A stretch of 64,000 nt of DNA from CAJFUR01 sp904420575 (GTDB lineage: Bacteria; Actinomycetota; Coriobacteriia; Coriobacteriales; Eggerthellaceae): positions 62,001-126,000 of the forward strand of contig OZ221973.1 of assembly GCA_965119745.1 (NCBI GenBank), written 5' to 3'. Below, in pieces: positions 25,263 through 34,135 of this stretch (position 1 is the stretch's first letter; every line of letters begins with the position of its first letter). The notes beneath the pieces are model-generated. The model did no database searches. It was not told the DNA's origin and saw only the letters and a program-made list of their open reading frames with translations. The position numbers and the translations under genes are program-made.

Positions 25263-26753
25263 CTACGCGCCGGTTCCCTTGGCGCCCTCGGCGTACACGT
25301 CCTGGAAATCCTTCTTCGTGAGAAAGCTCTTCTTCGCCATCGCGTCGGGGATGGCCACCGGATAGTCGCCCGTGAAGCACGCGTCGCAGAAGCCCTGGTG
25401 GAGCGCGTCCGGCACGGCGGCGTGCAGACCGTCGAGCGAGATGAACGCAAGCGAGTCCGACCCGATCCACGCGTTCATCTCGTCAAGGCCCTTGTTGGCG
25501 GCGATCAGCTGGTCGCGCGTGTCGGTGTCGATGCCGTAGAAACAGGGCCATTCGACCTCGGGGCTCACGATGCGCAGGTGCACTTCCGTCGCGCCCGCAT
25601 CGCGCAGCATCTGCACGAGCTTCTTCGACGTGTTGCCCCGCACGATGCTGTCGTCGATGACGACGATCCGCTTGCCGCCGATGACCGACGGCAGCGGGTT
25701 CAGCTTCAGGCGGATGCCCAGCTGGCGCATGGCCTGCGTGGGTTCGATGAACGTGCGTCCCACGTAGCGGTTCTTCACGATGCCGTCCGCGTACGGGATG
25801 CCGCTCTCTTGCGCGAAGCCGAGCGCCGGCGGCACGCCCGAGTCGGGCACGCCCAACACGAGGTCGGCCTCCACGGGAGCCTCCTGCGCGAGGATGCGGC
25901 CCAGGTTGCGGCGGGCCTGGTAGACGCTCTGCCCGTCGATGATGCTGTCGGGACGGGCGAAGTAGACGTACTCGAAGATGCACGACGCACGGCGGCCGGC
26001 AGGGACGCCTTGTTCGGCGTGCAGGCCGTCGGCGTTGAAGCGCACGATCTCGCCCGGCTTCACGTCGCGCACGTACGTGGCCCCCACGATGTCGAGCCCG
26101 CACGTCTCGGAGGACACCACCCAGCCGCGGCCGTCGGGCAGCGCGCCGATGCACAGCGGCCGGATGCCGTTGGGGTCGCGGAACGCGTAGAGCGAATCGG
26201 GGCTGGCCAGCACCATGGCATAGGCCCCTTCGATGGCCTGCATCGCGTGGCGGATGCCCTCGCGCAGGTGATGGCTTGTCCGCGTGACCTGGCCGATGAG
26301 CTTCGCTGCCGCCTCGCTGTCGGTGCCGGCGCGCAGCTGCACGCCCTCGCCCGCCAGCCGCGCGCGCAAGGCGTTCGTGTTCACGAGCGTGCCGTTGTGG
26401 GCAAGCGCGATCAGCACGTCGTCGATGGCAGAGATGTGCGGCTGGGCCGCTTCCCACGAGGCCGCGCCGCCGCTCGTGGAGTAGCGCACGTGGCCTACGG
26501 CCACGAAGCCCTCGAGCGCCGCCAGCGTTGCTTCGTCGAACACCTGCGTGACCAGGCCCAAATCCTTCGCCGCCACCATCGTCTCGCCATCGCCCACGGC
26601 AATGCCCGCGCTTTCCTGGCCGCGGTGCTGCAGCGCCTGCAGGCCGAAGCACGTCATGCGGGCCACGTCCTCGCCAGGAGCGAACACGCCGAACACGGCG
26701 CATTCCTCTTCCGGGCGATCGGGACGCGCTCCGGGCAGGACGGACGTGCTCAT
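25263..26753 (-). CDS. purF: amidophosphoribosyltransferase
   Basis: This 496-residue enzyme makes phosphoribosylamine, the committed step of purine synthesis. A 17-residue propeptide precedes the catalytic Cys18 in EEECAVFGVF. The glutaminase domain shows GLQALQHRGQESAGI, GHVRYSTSG and the NGTLVN segment. The phosphoribosyltransferase domain shows VLGVPDSGVPPALGFAQ, NRYVGRTFI and the PRPP loop VVIDDSIVRGNTSKK. Cysteines near 390 and 440 fit the iron-sulfur type found in Gram-positive bacteria. Its ATG overlaps the sortase stop as ATGA. Confidence 0.97.
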   Translation of the reverse strand: MSTSVLPGARPDRPEEECAVFGVFAPGEDVARMTCFGLQALQHRGQESAGIAVGDGETMVAAKDLGLVTQVFDEATLAALEGFVAVGHVRYSTSGGAASWEAAQPHISAIDDVLIALAHNGTLVNTNALRARLAGEGVQLRAGTDSEAAAKLIGQVTRTSHHLREGIRHAMQAIEGAYAMVLASPDSLYAFRDPNGIRPLCIGALPDGRGWVVSSETCGLDIVGATYVRDVKPGEIVRFNADGLHAEQGVPAGRRASCIFEYVYFARPDSIIDGQSVYQARRNLGRILAQEAPVEADLVLGVPDSGVPPALGFAQESGIPYADGIVKNRYVGRTFIEPTQAMRQLGIRLKLNPLPSVIGGKRIVVIDDSIVRGNTSKKLVQMLRDAGATEVHLRIVSPEVEWPCFYGIDTDTRDQLIAANKGLDEMNAWIGSDSLAFISLDGLHAAVPDALHQGFCDACFTGDYPVAIPDAMAKKSFLTKKDFQDVYAEGAKGTGA

Positions 26754-27871
26754 GCGACTTCTCCTGCCGCGCCGTCTATCGCGTCGGCGGCCTCGGGGTC
26801 CACCGCTCCCGCATCCGCGGATCCTGCGGGCGCGTACTCGTCGACGGAGCAGAACAGCACGTAGCGCTTGTCTTCGCTGTGGTCGTGGTCGCACGTGGAG
26901 AACGCGAACGTCTGGGAAACGTCGGCGGCGGCCGGGAATCCCTCGTCGGGCGTCACGATGCTGCGGTCGATCTTGTCCTGCACGTACGCGGCGAAGTCTT
27001 CGGGGCTGGCGAACGAGGTCTGCACCAAGGGGTCGTTGGCGAAGACGTTGACCAGAGCGAACGAAGTCAGGCGGTAGCTCCCTTGCGGAGTGAGCACATA
27101 GACGGTCCGATGGCCGTCGTACGCCGACTCGTCGGCCATGCCGGCTATGTCGGCGAACATGGAGCCGTTCAACAGGTTGTGCCCGTACACGATGTTGTTC
27201 GTGTCCGTGAAGTCGGGCCGGTTCCCGCCCGAAAGGAACACGGCGCCATAGTCGGCCATCCACCAGCCGCCCTCGTTGCCGTAGAAGTCGCGCGTCAGGT
27301 ACGTCTCGTCGTCCCCCGAATGCATGATGGGGTAGTTCACCTTGGTCCCCGGCACGTAGATCCAGCCCACGACGTCGGGGTTGATGGCACGCAGCGCGTC
27401 CCAGTCCACCGTCAGGTCCGCAAGCGACGTGCCCGCGACGTCCTCCGGCGCGTCGAAGGCCTCTTCCGCCAGCGAATCGTAGGAGTGCTGGCCCTGCCAG
27501 TAGGAAAACGCGATGGCGCCGAGCGCCGCCAGGGCGAGCACGAACACCACGAGGGCCACCCAGAAGACGACGCGCCAGGGGCCGCCCCTCTTCCCGCGCC
27601 GGCCTTTCTCGGGCATCTGGGGCATGCGGCCATGCGCGCCCGGCCTGCCGCCGCGGCCGAGGCCGCTCGTCTGCACCGGACGCACGGCACCGGTGCGCGC
27701 CTGCGGGGCGTTTGCGGCAGGCCGGACCTGATGCGCCTGCGAGGCGCCGGCAGCCGGCCGGGCTTGCCGCGCCCGCCCCGCGTCGCTTGCGCCTGAGCCT
27801 TGCCGCCGCACGGAGGGACGTGCAGGACAATCGGGCGGCGTGGTGCCACGCTGTTGTCGATCGTCGGCCAT
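26750..27871 (-). CDS. srtB: class B sortase
   Basis: This 373-residue protein has a long basic, disordered inner part (residues 1-100), one membrane helix (about 103-125) and an outer sortase domain. The catalytic His lies in VYGHNLLNG (near 230), Cys327 in FSTCDHDHSEDKRYVLF, and Arg a few residues on. The spacing and the STCD motif are of class B, which attaches proteins to peptidoglycan or builds pili. It heads the purine operon, with its stop overlapping the purF start. No sortase substrate is seen in the window. Confidence 0.9.
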   Translation of the reverse strand: MADDRQQRGTTPPDCPARPSVRRQGSGASDAGRARQARPAAGASQAHQVRPAANAPQARTGAVRPVQTSGLGRGGRPGAHGRMPQMPEKGRRGKRGGPWRVVFWVALVVFVLALAALGAIAFSYWQGQHSYDSLAEEAFDAPEDVAGTSLADLTVDWDALRAINPDVVGWIYVPGTKVNYPIMHSGDDETYLTRDFYGNEGGWWMADYGAVFLSGGNRPDFTDTNNIVYGHNLLNGSMFADIAGMADESAYDGHRTVYVLTPQGSYRLTSFALVNVFANDPLVQTSFASPEDFAAYVQDKIDRSIVTPDEGFPAAADVSQTFAFSTCDHDHSEDKRYVLFCSVDEYAPAGSADAGAVDPEAADAIDGAAGEVA

Positions 27872-27949
27872 GTCTGCCTTTCAAAACCCCCTCGGACACG
27901 CGGCGCAAAAGGGACCGCACGTCGCCGCTCGTTGTCGTGAATCGCCTAC

Positions 27950-27982
27950 CATAATAAACAAACGCCCCCGGAAAGGGGGCGC
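27950..27982 (-). terminator. intrinsic terminator after the small membrane protein
   Basis: On the minus strand CGCCCCC-TTTCC-GGGGGCG is followed by TTTGTTTATTAT. It ends the ppk2/small-protein transcript and separates it from the srtB-pur operon. Confidence 0.85.
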
Positions 27983-28038
27983 AATGCGCATCGATTACGC
28001 AAATTCAACGGTCAGGGGAAGCACCACGCGAACGTGCG

Positions 28039-28158
28039 TTATTTCTTCCGCATCTCGTCGATGAAGCCCTTCGCGATGAACACCACGATGATGAGCACAA
28101 TGATGGCAATGACGACCCACACAACCCACATGGGAACGATGCCGAACAACGATTCCAT
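28039..28158 (-). CDS. 39-residue single-pass membrane protein
   Basis: A short open frame codes for 39 residues: about eight outer or leader residues, one very hydrophobic helix (MWVVWVVIAIIVLIIVVFIA) and a charged end FIDEMRKK. It begins 12 bases after the ppk2 stop and ends about 55 bases before an intrinsic terminator, so it is probably made with ppk2. The ribosome site is weak (AGG directly before the ATG). No family is recognised. The composition is that of a genuine small membrane protein. Confidence 0.6.
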   Translation of the reverse strand: MESLFGIVPMWVVWVVIAIIVLIIVVFIAKGFIDEMRKK

Positions 28159-28170
28159 CCTGTTTACCCC

Positions 28171-29952
28171 TTAAGTCAAGCGCTTCTGCCGCGCACGGTC
28201 ACTCAAATTTGCTCCGCCCATAGTACCGCTAACTCGGGTTTCGTGCAAGCGCGCCTCAAGCGCCTCGACGATGATTTCCAAGGCCTTGACGCGGGCGTGA
28301 CGTTTGTCGTCGCTTTCCAGCACCGTCCAGGGAGCGAACGTGGTGGACGTCAGGCGGAACATGTCCTCCACGGCTTCCTTGTACTGGGAATACTTGTCGC
28401 GGTTGCGCCAGTCCTCTTCGGTGATCTTCCACTGTTTGGCCGGGTCGTTCTGACGTTCCTGGAAACGGCGCAGCTGTTCTTCGGAACTGACGTCCACCCA
28501 GAACTTCAGCAGGATGGCGCCCCATTCCACCAGGTCACGTTCGAACTCGTTGATCTCGTCGTAGGCGCGGGCCCACTGCTCGGGCGTCGCGAACCCTTCG
28601 ACCCGTTCCACGAGCACCCGCCCGTACCAGCTGCGGTCGTAGATGCCCACGTGGCCGGCCTTCGGCAAGCGGGTCCAGTACCGCCACAGATGGGGATGCA
28701 GCAGCTCCGGCCTCGTGGGAGCAGGGCTGGGGAAGATGGTGTAGGCGCGGGCGTCGAGGGCCTGCGCCACGCGCTTGATGTTGCCGCCCTTGCCGGCCGC
28801 GTCCCATCCCTCGTACATGACCATGAGGGGGACGCGCTTCTGGTACATCTCGTTCTCCAAGGCGTTCAGACGCTTCTGCAGGCGCTTGAGGCGCTTGCGA
28901 TAGGTCTGCTCGTCAAGGGCCAGGGAATGATCCACCTCGTCGAGGCGGGGGCGGTCGGGCACGCCCGGGAACCGGGACGTCCGGGGCGCTTGCGCGGCGG
29001 GCCGGGACGCAGCGGCCGATGAGGCGGTTGGCGTGGCGGCGGGCGCAACATCCGAGCCCGCACAGGCGACGGCAGGCGCGGAAGGCTGCGTGGACGGTGC
29101 CGTGCAAACGCTTGAAGCAACTCCATCGTCTTCGGCGGGAAGGGCGGCCAGCGCGGACTCCAGCGCCTGCACCAGGGTCTCGGCCACGGCGACGTTCGTG
29201 CGGCGCTTGTCCTCGCCGTTGAGCAAGGTCCAAGGGGCGAATTCGAAGTCGCTGTCCTCGAGCAGCCGGTCGTAGAGGGCGTAAGCCTCTTCGTAGTTGC
29301 CGATGCGCGCCAGCTTTTCCTCGCTCACGCGCCAGCGCGTGGCGGGGTCGTCGTGGAGGCGCATGAGACGCTTCTTCTGGCCCTTCTTCGTCATGTGCAC
29401 GAAGAACTTCACCACCACGTAGCCGTCGTCGGAAAGCTGGCGTTCGAAATCGGCGATGGAGTCCACATACGCCTGCGCGGCCTGAAGCCGCCGCTCGCCC
29501 AGCGTGGCGAGCACGTGGTCTCTCGACAGGCCCTTCGGAAGCGAAAGCGTCCCGAACAGGTTGTAGAGTACCTGCTGCATGGCGGCCGTGTACCAGCCGC
29601 GGTCGTAGAAGGTGATGTCGCCGCGCGGTCCGAGCGCCTTCCAGAACTCCTGCATGACGGGAAAGAAGCCGGTGACCCCCTGGTCCGTGCCCGCGAACGA
29701 GCGAGCCGCCTCCACGTCCAGGTTCTCCGTGACGTGCACGCTGGTGGCGCGCGCGTCCAGATGGTACATGAGGTCGGAGATGCGGCTGCCCTTGCCGGCG
29801 CCGTTCCACCCCTCGAAGAGGACCACCAGCCCCACGCCCTTGTTGCGCGCCTCCTGCTGCAGCACCACCAGCCGGTCGGTCAGCTGGTCGTGGCGGCGCT
29901 TGTAGGCGTCCTTGGGCAGGTCTTCCAAAGAGAAGTCAACGGTTTCCAGCAT
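28171..29952 (-). CDS. ppk2: two-domain polyphosphate kinase 2 (polyphosphate:AMP phosphotransferase type)
   Basis: This 593-residue protein has two tandem PPK2 domains joined by an Ala/Pro/Ser-rich linker (about residues 270-315). The first domain has Walker A EGWNGAGKGS (47-56) and DRGWYTAAM. The second has EGWDAAGKGG (near 381) and DRSWYGRVLVERVEGF. Fused PPK2 proteins normally use polyphosphate to phosphorylate AMP to ADP, with the C-terminal domain active. The first domain has changes in the lid (no Arg after GWY) typical of the inactive half. The gene is divergent from ppx and ppk1. Confidence 0.92.
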   Translation of the reverse strand: MLETVDFSLEDLPKDAYKRRHDQLTDRLVVLQQEARNKGVGLVVLFEGWNGAGKGSRISDLMYHLDARATSVHVTENLDVEAARSFAGTDQGVTGFFPVMQEFWKALGPRGDITFYDRGWYTAAMQQVLYNLFGTLSLPKGLSRDHVLATLGERRLQAAQAYVDSIADFERQLSDDGYVVVKFFVHMTKKGQKKRLMRLHDDPATRWRVSEEKLARIGNYEEAYALYDRLLEDSDFEFAPWTLLNGEDKRRTNVAVAETLVQALESALAALPAEDDGVASSVCTAPSTQPSAPAVACAGSDVAPAATPTASSAAASRPAAQAPRTSRFPGVPDRPRLDEVDHSLALDEQTYRKRLKRLQKRLNALENEMYQKRVPLMVMYEGWDAAGKGGNIKRVAQALDARAYTIFPSPAPTRPELLHPHLWRYWTRLPKAGHVGIYDRSWYGRVLVERVEGFATPEQWARAYDEINEFERDLVEWGAILLKFWVDVSSEEQLRRFQERQNDPAKQWKITEEDWRNRDKYSQYKEAVEDMFRLTSTTFAPWTVLESDDKRHARVKALEIIVEALEARLHETRVSGTMGGANLSDRARQKRLT

Positions 29953-30169
29953 GGGCCCAGTCCTTTCAGAAGGCGACGGGCCCATCTTAGCACAGCGGGC
30001 CGAAAAGGCGCCGAAGCGCCGCGACATGACGCGGAAGGGCCGCAACGGGAGCGGAAGCGCCGGGTGGACGAGGCGCCCGGCGCGGACGGCGCGTCCTCCG
30101 TTTGCAAAGCGGAGGTAAAATCTCGCCGCCAAGTGCGGGGCGCGGGTTACGCAGGAGTCGCCGTTTGCC

Positions 30170-30175
30170 TAGAAT
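30170..30175 (+). promoter_or_regulatory. -10 element of the ppx-ppk1 operon
   Basis: TAGAAT, 17 bases after a poor -35 (TTACGC, 30147-30152), lies about 60 bases before the ppx start. Confidence 0.4.
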
Positions 30176-30235
30176 GGAGGGAAAGGCCGCACGGCGGGCA
30201 GCCATCATGGTTGCTTGCCACGAACGGAGGAACCC

Positions 30236-31282
30236 ATGCCCAACTACGGCGTCATCGACCTGGGATCGAATTCGGTGCGCCTCGTCGTGTACGAGGTGAA
30301 GGACGACCGGCGTCCCGTCTACACGAACAAGGACTTCCGCAGCCTTCTCAACGACAAGGTCATGGCCGGCCTTGCCGCCTACGTGCGCGAGGCGGTGTTC
30401 ACGCAGGCAGGCGTCGAGCGCGCCGCATCGGTGCTCAAGGGACACTTGAAACGCGCGCGGTACTTCCAATGCAAGCGCATCGACGTGTTCGCCACCGCCG
30501 TGCTGCGCAACTGCGACAACTCCGCCGAAGCCGTGACGGCGCTGCAGGAGGCCGCAGGCACGCGCATCGCGCTTCTGTCCGCGCGCGACGAGGCGCACCT
30601 GGGGTTCGTGGGCGCCACGTGCGACCGCGTGATCGAGCGCGGCACGCTGGTGGACATCGGCGGCGGCTCAACCGAGCTCACGCGCATCGAGGGCGGGCAC
30701 GACTTCGCGAACACGAGCATCCCGCAGGGGTCGCTGTCCTCCTATGCGGACTTCGTCGCCGCCGTCCTGCCGACCCAGCCGGAGGTGGCGGCCATCGCGC
30801 AAGCGCTGTGGGCCCAGGCCTGCGCCCTGCCCGACCCGGACGCGTACCGCGCTCCGCGTTTCTACGGCATCGGCGGCAGCGTGCGTGCGGCCGCCAAGAT
30901 GCACGCCCAGGCCTTCGACGACCCCGCGCGGCCCCGCATGCTCGCGCCGCGGCAGCTGGCCTCTCTGCTGGACCTGCTTCGCGACGACCCGGACCGGTTC
31001 GCTCACCAGGCGGTGAAGGCCGTGCCCGAACGCGTGCACACGCTGGTTCCCGGCTGCGTGATAGCGCACACGCTGCTTGCGGGGTTTGGCGCGCAGTCGC
31101 TGGAGGTATGCAAGTACGGGCTGCGGGAAGGCTACCTCGTCGAGCGCATGCTCGAGGGCGTTTCGGGACCTGGACGCCGGGCCGGCGCCGCACCAAAGCC
31201 GGAAGGCGCGCCGCCTGACCCGGCATGCGCATCGCCTTGCCACGACGAAACGACGTCCCGACGTGCGTCGGAGGGAGTATGA
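30236..31282 (+). CDS. ppx: exopolyphosphatase / Ppx-GppA family
   Basis: This 348-residue protein has the actin-like ASKHA fold: phosphate loop GVIDLGSNSVRLVVYEV at the N-terminus, LVDIGGGSTELT near 140 and YGIGGSVRAAAKM near 210. The family cleaves polyphosphate from the end or hydrolyses pppGpp. It is the short form without the C-terminal HD-type domain, and its last 40 residues are a disordered tail. A consensus GGAGG precedes the ATG. It overlaps or abuts ppk1, which makes the polymer it degrades. Confidence 0.92.
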   Translation: MPNYGVIDLGSNSVRLVVYEVKDDRRPVYTNKDFRSLLNDKVMAGLAAYVREAVFTQAGVERAASVLKGHLKRARYFQCKRIDVFATAVLRNCDNSAEAVTALQEAAGTRIALLSARDEAHLGFVGATCDRVIERGTLVDIGGGSTELTRIEGGHDFANTSIPQGSLSSYADFVAAVLPTQPEVAAIAQALWAQACALPDPDAYRAPRFYGIGGSVRAAAKMHAQAFDDPARPRMLAPRQLASLLDLLRDDPDRFAHQAVKAVPERVHTLVPGCVIAHTLLAGFGAQSLEVCKYGLREGYLVERMLEGVSGPGRRAGAAPKPEGAPPDPACASPCHDETTSRRASEGV

Positions 31283-31326
31283 TGAGACCAGCCGTTGAAA
31301 GCCACACGACAGGAAGCGGGAACGTC

Positions 31327-34065
31327 ATGGACGAAACCACTGCGCCGAAGGCCGAGCCCTACCTGCAGAACCGCGAGCTTTCCTGGCTCGCCTTCAACGA
31401 ACGCGTGCTCGACCAGGGTGCCGACGAGACGGTGCCCCTGCTGGAACGCCTGAACTTCATCTCCATCTTCTGGAGCAACCTGCAGGAGTTCTTCATGGTG
31501 CGCGTGGGCAGCCTGACCGACCTGTCGCTGGTGAAGAAGCACATCATCGACTCCAAGTCGGGCATGACCCCCGCCGAGCAGCTGGATGCCGTCTACGAAC
31601 GCTGCCACGAGCTGTATCCCGCCTACGAGCGCACGTACGAAAGCCTGCGCAGCCTGCTGCAGGAGGCCGACGTGAGCCACCTGCGTCCCGACGATCTGGA
31701 CGACGAGCAGCGCGCCTTCCTGCGCGACCATGTGGACACAAACGTGCTGCCCTTCCTTTCGCCGCAGATCATCAACGCCCGCCACCCCTTCCCCCACCTG
31801 GAAAACGGCGCGCTGTACCTGGTGGTGCGGCTGGACGAGGAAGCCGACGCCGCCGGCGGCGCGAACGCGGGCGCCGGTTCAGGAGGGGGCGCCAAGGGCA
31901 AGGGCAAGGCCTCGAAGGGCGGCAAGGACGCGCCCGACGTCAAAGCCGACAAGGGCAAGGCCGAAAAGGCGGCCACCAAGCAGGCCAAGACCGCGAAGAA
32001 CCTAGGGGCGGAAGGCGTGACGCTGGGACTGGTCCCCCTGCCCCGCCAGTGCGAGCGCGTCATCGAGCTGCCGGGCCGCGGCCTGCAGTTCATCCTGCTG
32101 GAGCACGCCATCGAGATGGTGGCGCCCGAGATATTCTCCATGTACACCGTCAAGCACACCAACGTCATCTGCGTCACGCGCAACGCCGACCTGGACGCCA
32201 CCGAAGGCTCCGACGAGGCCGACGAGGACTATCGCGAGCACATGAAGCGCATTCTGAAGAAACGCTCGCGCCTGGCCCCGGTGCGGCTGGAAAGCGAACG
32301 CAAGCTGTCCAACACGGTAGGGCCGCTGCTGATGAAGCGGCTGAACCTCAAGGAGCACCAGACGTTCGTGACCTCGGTGCCGCTCGACATGAGCTACACC
32401 TACGCGCTGGCGGCACGCCTGCCCGAAAAGAAGCGCGCGCCCTTGGTGAACGCGCCGTTCACGCCCCAGTGGCCGGCCTGCCTGGACCGCAAGCGCCCCG
32501 TCATCGACCAGGTGAGCGAGCGGGAAGTGCTGCTCTCCTACCCCTACGAGAGCATGGACCCGTTCGTGCAGCTCCTACGCGAGGCGGCGCACGACCCTTC
32601 CGTCATCTCCATCAAGATCACCCTCTACCGGCTCGCGCGTCAATCGCACCTGGCCGAGGCGCTCATCGCCGCGGCGGAAGCCGGCAAGGAGGTCACGGCG
32701 CTGTTCGAGCTGCGCGCGCGGTTCGACGAAAGCAACAACATCGAATGGTCGCAGCGCTTCGAGCAGGCCGGCTGCAAGGTGATCTATGGCTTCCGCGACT
32801 ACAAGGTGCATTCGAAGATCTGCTGCATCACGCGCCAGACCGACCACGGGCTGCAACACATCACGCAGCTGGGCACCGGCAATTACAACGAGAAGACGGC
32901 ACGGCTCTACACCGACCTGTCGTTCGTCACCGCCGACCCCACCATCGGGCGCGACGCCGTCGAGTTCTTCCGCAACATGGGGCTGGAGAACACGTCGGAC
33001 AACTACGACATCCTGTGGGTAGCCCCGCTGCAGATCAAGCCCCAGATCCTGGAGCACATCGAAGAGCAGATGGCGCTTGCGCGCGCCGGGCGGCCTTGCG
33101 GGCTGTTCTTCAAGACCAACTCCGTGACCGACAAGGACGTCATCGAGAAGCTGGCCGAGGCGTCGCAGGCCGGCGTGCCGGTGACGCTGCTCGTGCGCGG
33201 CATCAGCTGCATCGTGCCGGGCGTGGAGGGATGCACCGAAGGCGTGCGCGTGGTGTCCATCGTCGGACGCCTGCTGGAACACAGCCGCATCTACGGGTTC
33301 GGCCCGCGCGAGGACATGAAAGTGTACCTGTCGAGCGCCGACCTCATGACGCGCAACATGGACAAGCGCATCGAGATAGCTTGGCCTGTGCTGAGCGACG
33401 ACCTGCGCGAACAGGTGCTAGGGTACCTGGACACCTGCATGGCCGACACGGCGAAGCTGCGCGAGCTTCGATCCGACCGCCGCTACACGCCGCTCGGCTT
33501 CTTCGCCAAGGAAGACGAGCAAGGACAGACGGTGCTGTTCGATTCGCAGCAATACCTGATCGAGGAGGCGCAGCGCCGGCATCTGGCTGCGGCCGAGAAA
33601 GAGGCCGCCCGCGACGCGAACCGCAGGCGCACGGCCGGCGCCGGCGCGGACGCGGCAGGGATGCCGCCGGTCGAGGCTTCGCCGACGGAAGCAGTTGGGG
33701 AAGAGGTCGCGGAGCTGGTCGAGCTGATCGAGCAGGCAGCCACGCAGGCGTCCGCGCACGAGCAGGAAGAAAGCGTGCAGCTGGGAGCCGGGGGCGTGAG
33801 CGCTGCCAGGCCGGGGGCCGAAGACGCATCCGAACGGCAGCCTGAGGCCGTGGTGGCGCCCGAACCGCAGCCTGAGGCCGTGGCGGCTCCCAAGCCACGA
33901 GCCGCGGTCGAGCCAACGGCGGCAACGCGGCCGGCGGCCGGCGCCGCGCCTACCCCTGCGGAGGCTTCCGAGTCCACGAATATCCTGGTCAGCGAGCTTC
34001 CGGCGAAACGCGGCGGCAAGCCGAGCCTGCTCGTGCGGGTGCTCGCCCGCATCCTGCGCTTCTAG
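31327..34065 (+). CDS. ppk1: polyphosphate kinase 1 with Lys-rich insertion and long tail
   Basis: This 912-residue enzyme makes polyphosphate from ATP. The N-domain starts NRELSWLAFNERVL. The phospho-acceptor is His495 in YKVHSKICCI, and the second catalytic His is His652 in LLEHSRIYGFG. Two parts are not usual: a Gly/Ala/Lys-rich insertion of about 55 residues (about 171-226) in the head region, and a 150-residue Ala/Glu/Pro tail ending in a basic, possibly amphipathic PSLLVRVLARILRF. Starts at 31279 or 31282, overlapping the ppx stop, are possible and would add 15-16 residues. Confidence 0.95.
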   Translation: MDETTAPKAEPYLQNRELSWLAFNERVLDQGADETVPLLERLNFISIFWSNLQEFFMVRVGSLTDLSLVKKHIIDSKSGMTPAEQLDAVYERCHELYPAYERTYESLRSLLQEADVSHLRPDDLDDEQRAFLRDHVDTNVLPFLSPQIINARHPFPHLENGALYLVVRLDEEADAAGGANAGAGSGGGAKGKGKASKGGKDAPDVKADKGKAEKAATKQAKTAKNLGAEGVTLGLVPLPRQCERVIELPGRGLQFILLEHAIEMVAPEIFSMYTVKHTNVICVTRNADLDATEGSDEADEDYREHMKRILKKRSRLAPVRLESERKLSNTVGPLLMKRLNLKEHQTFVTSVPLDMSYTYALAARLPEKKRAPLVNAPFTPQWPACLDRKRPVIDQVSEREVLLSYPYESMDPFVQLLREAAHDPSVISIKITLYRLARQSHLAEALIAAAEAGKEVTALFELRARFDESNNIEWSQRFEQAGCKVIYGFRDYKVHSKICCITRQTDHGLQHITQLGTGNYNEKTARLYTDLSFVTADPTIGRDAVEFFRNMGLENTSDNYDILWVAPLQIKPQILEHIEEQMALARAGRPCGLFFKTNSVTDKDVIEKLAEASQAGVPVTLLVRGISCIVPGVEGCTEGVRVVSIVGRLLEHSRIYGFGPREDMKVYLSSADLMTRNMDKRIEIAWPVLSDDLREQVLGYLDTCMADTAKLRELRSDRRYTPLGFFAKEDEQGQTVLFDSQQYLIEEAQRRHLAAAEKEAARDANRRRTAGAGADAAGMPPVEASPTEAVGEEVAELVELIEQAATQASAHEQEESVQLGAGGVSAARPGAEDASERQPEAVVAPEPQPEAVAAPKPRAAVEPTAATRPAAGAAPTPAEASESTNILVSELPAKRGGKPSLLVRVLARILRF

Positions 34066-34135
34066 CCCCGCCTTCGCCCACCCGCGCGCCCGGCCTTCCG
34101 CGAGCAACGCCTCCTGCTTGCGGAAGACGCTTTCG

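Noticed and set aside
23463..26864. A 1133-codon plus-strand open frame opposite purN, purM and purF
   Set aside because: Same GC-bias artefact; the opposite strand encodes three well-recognised purine enzymes.
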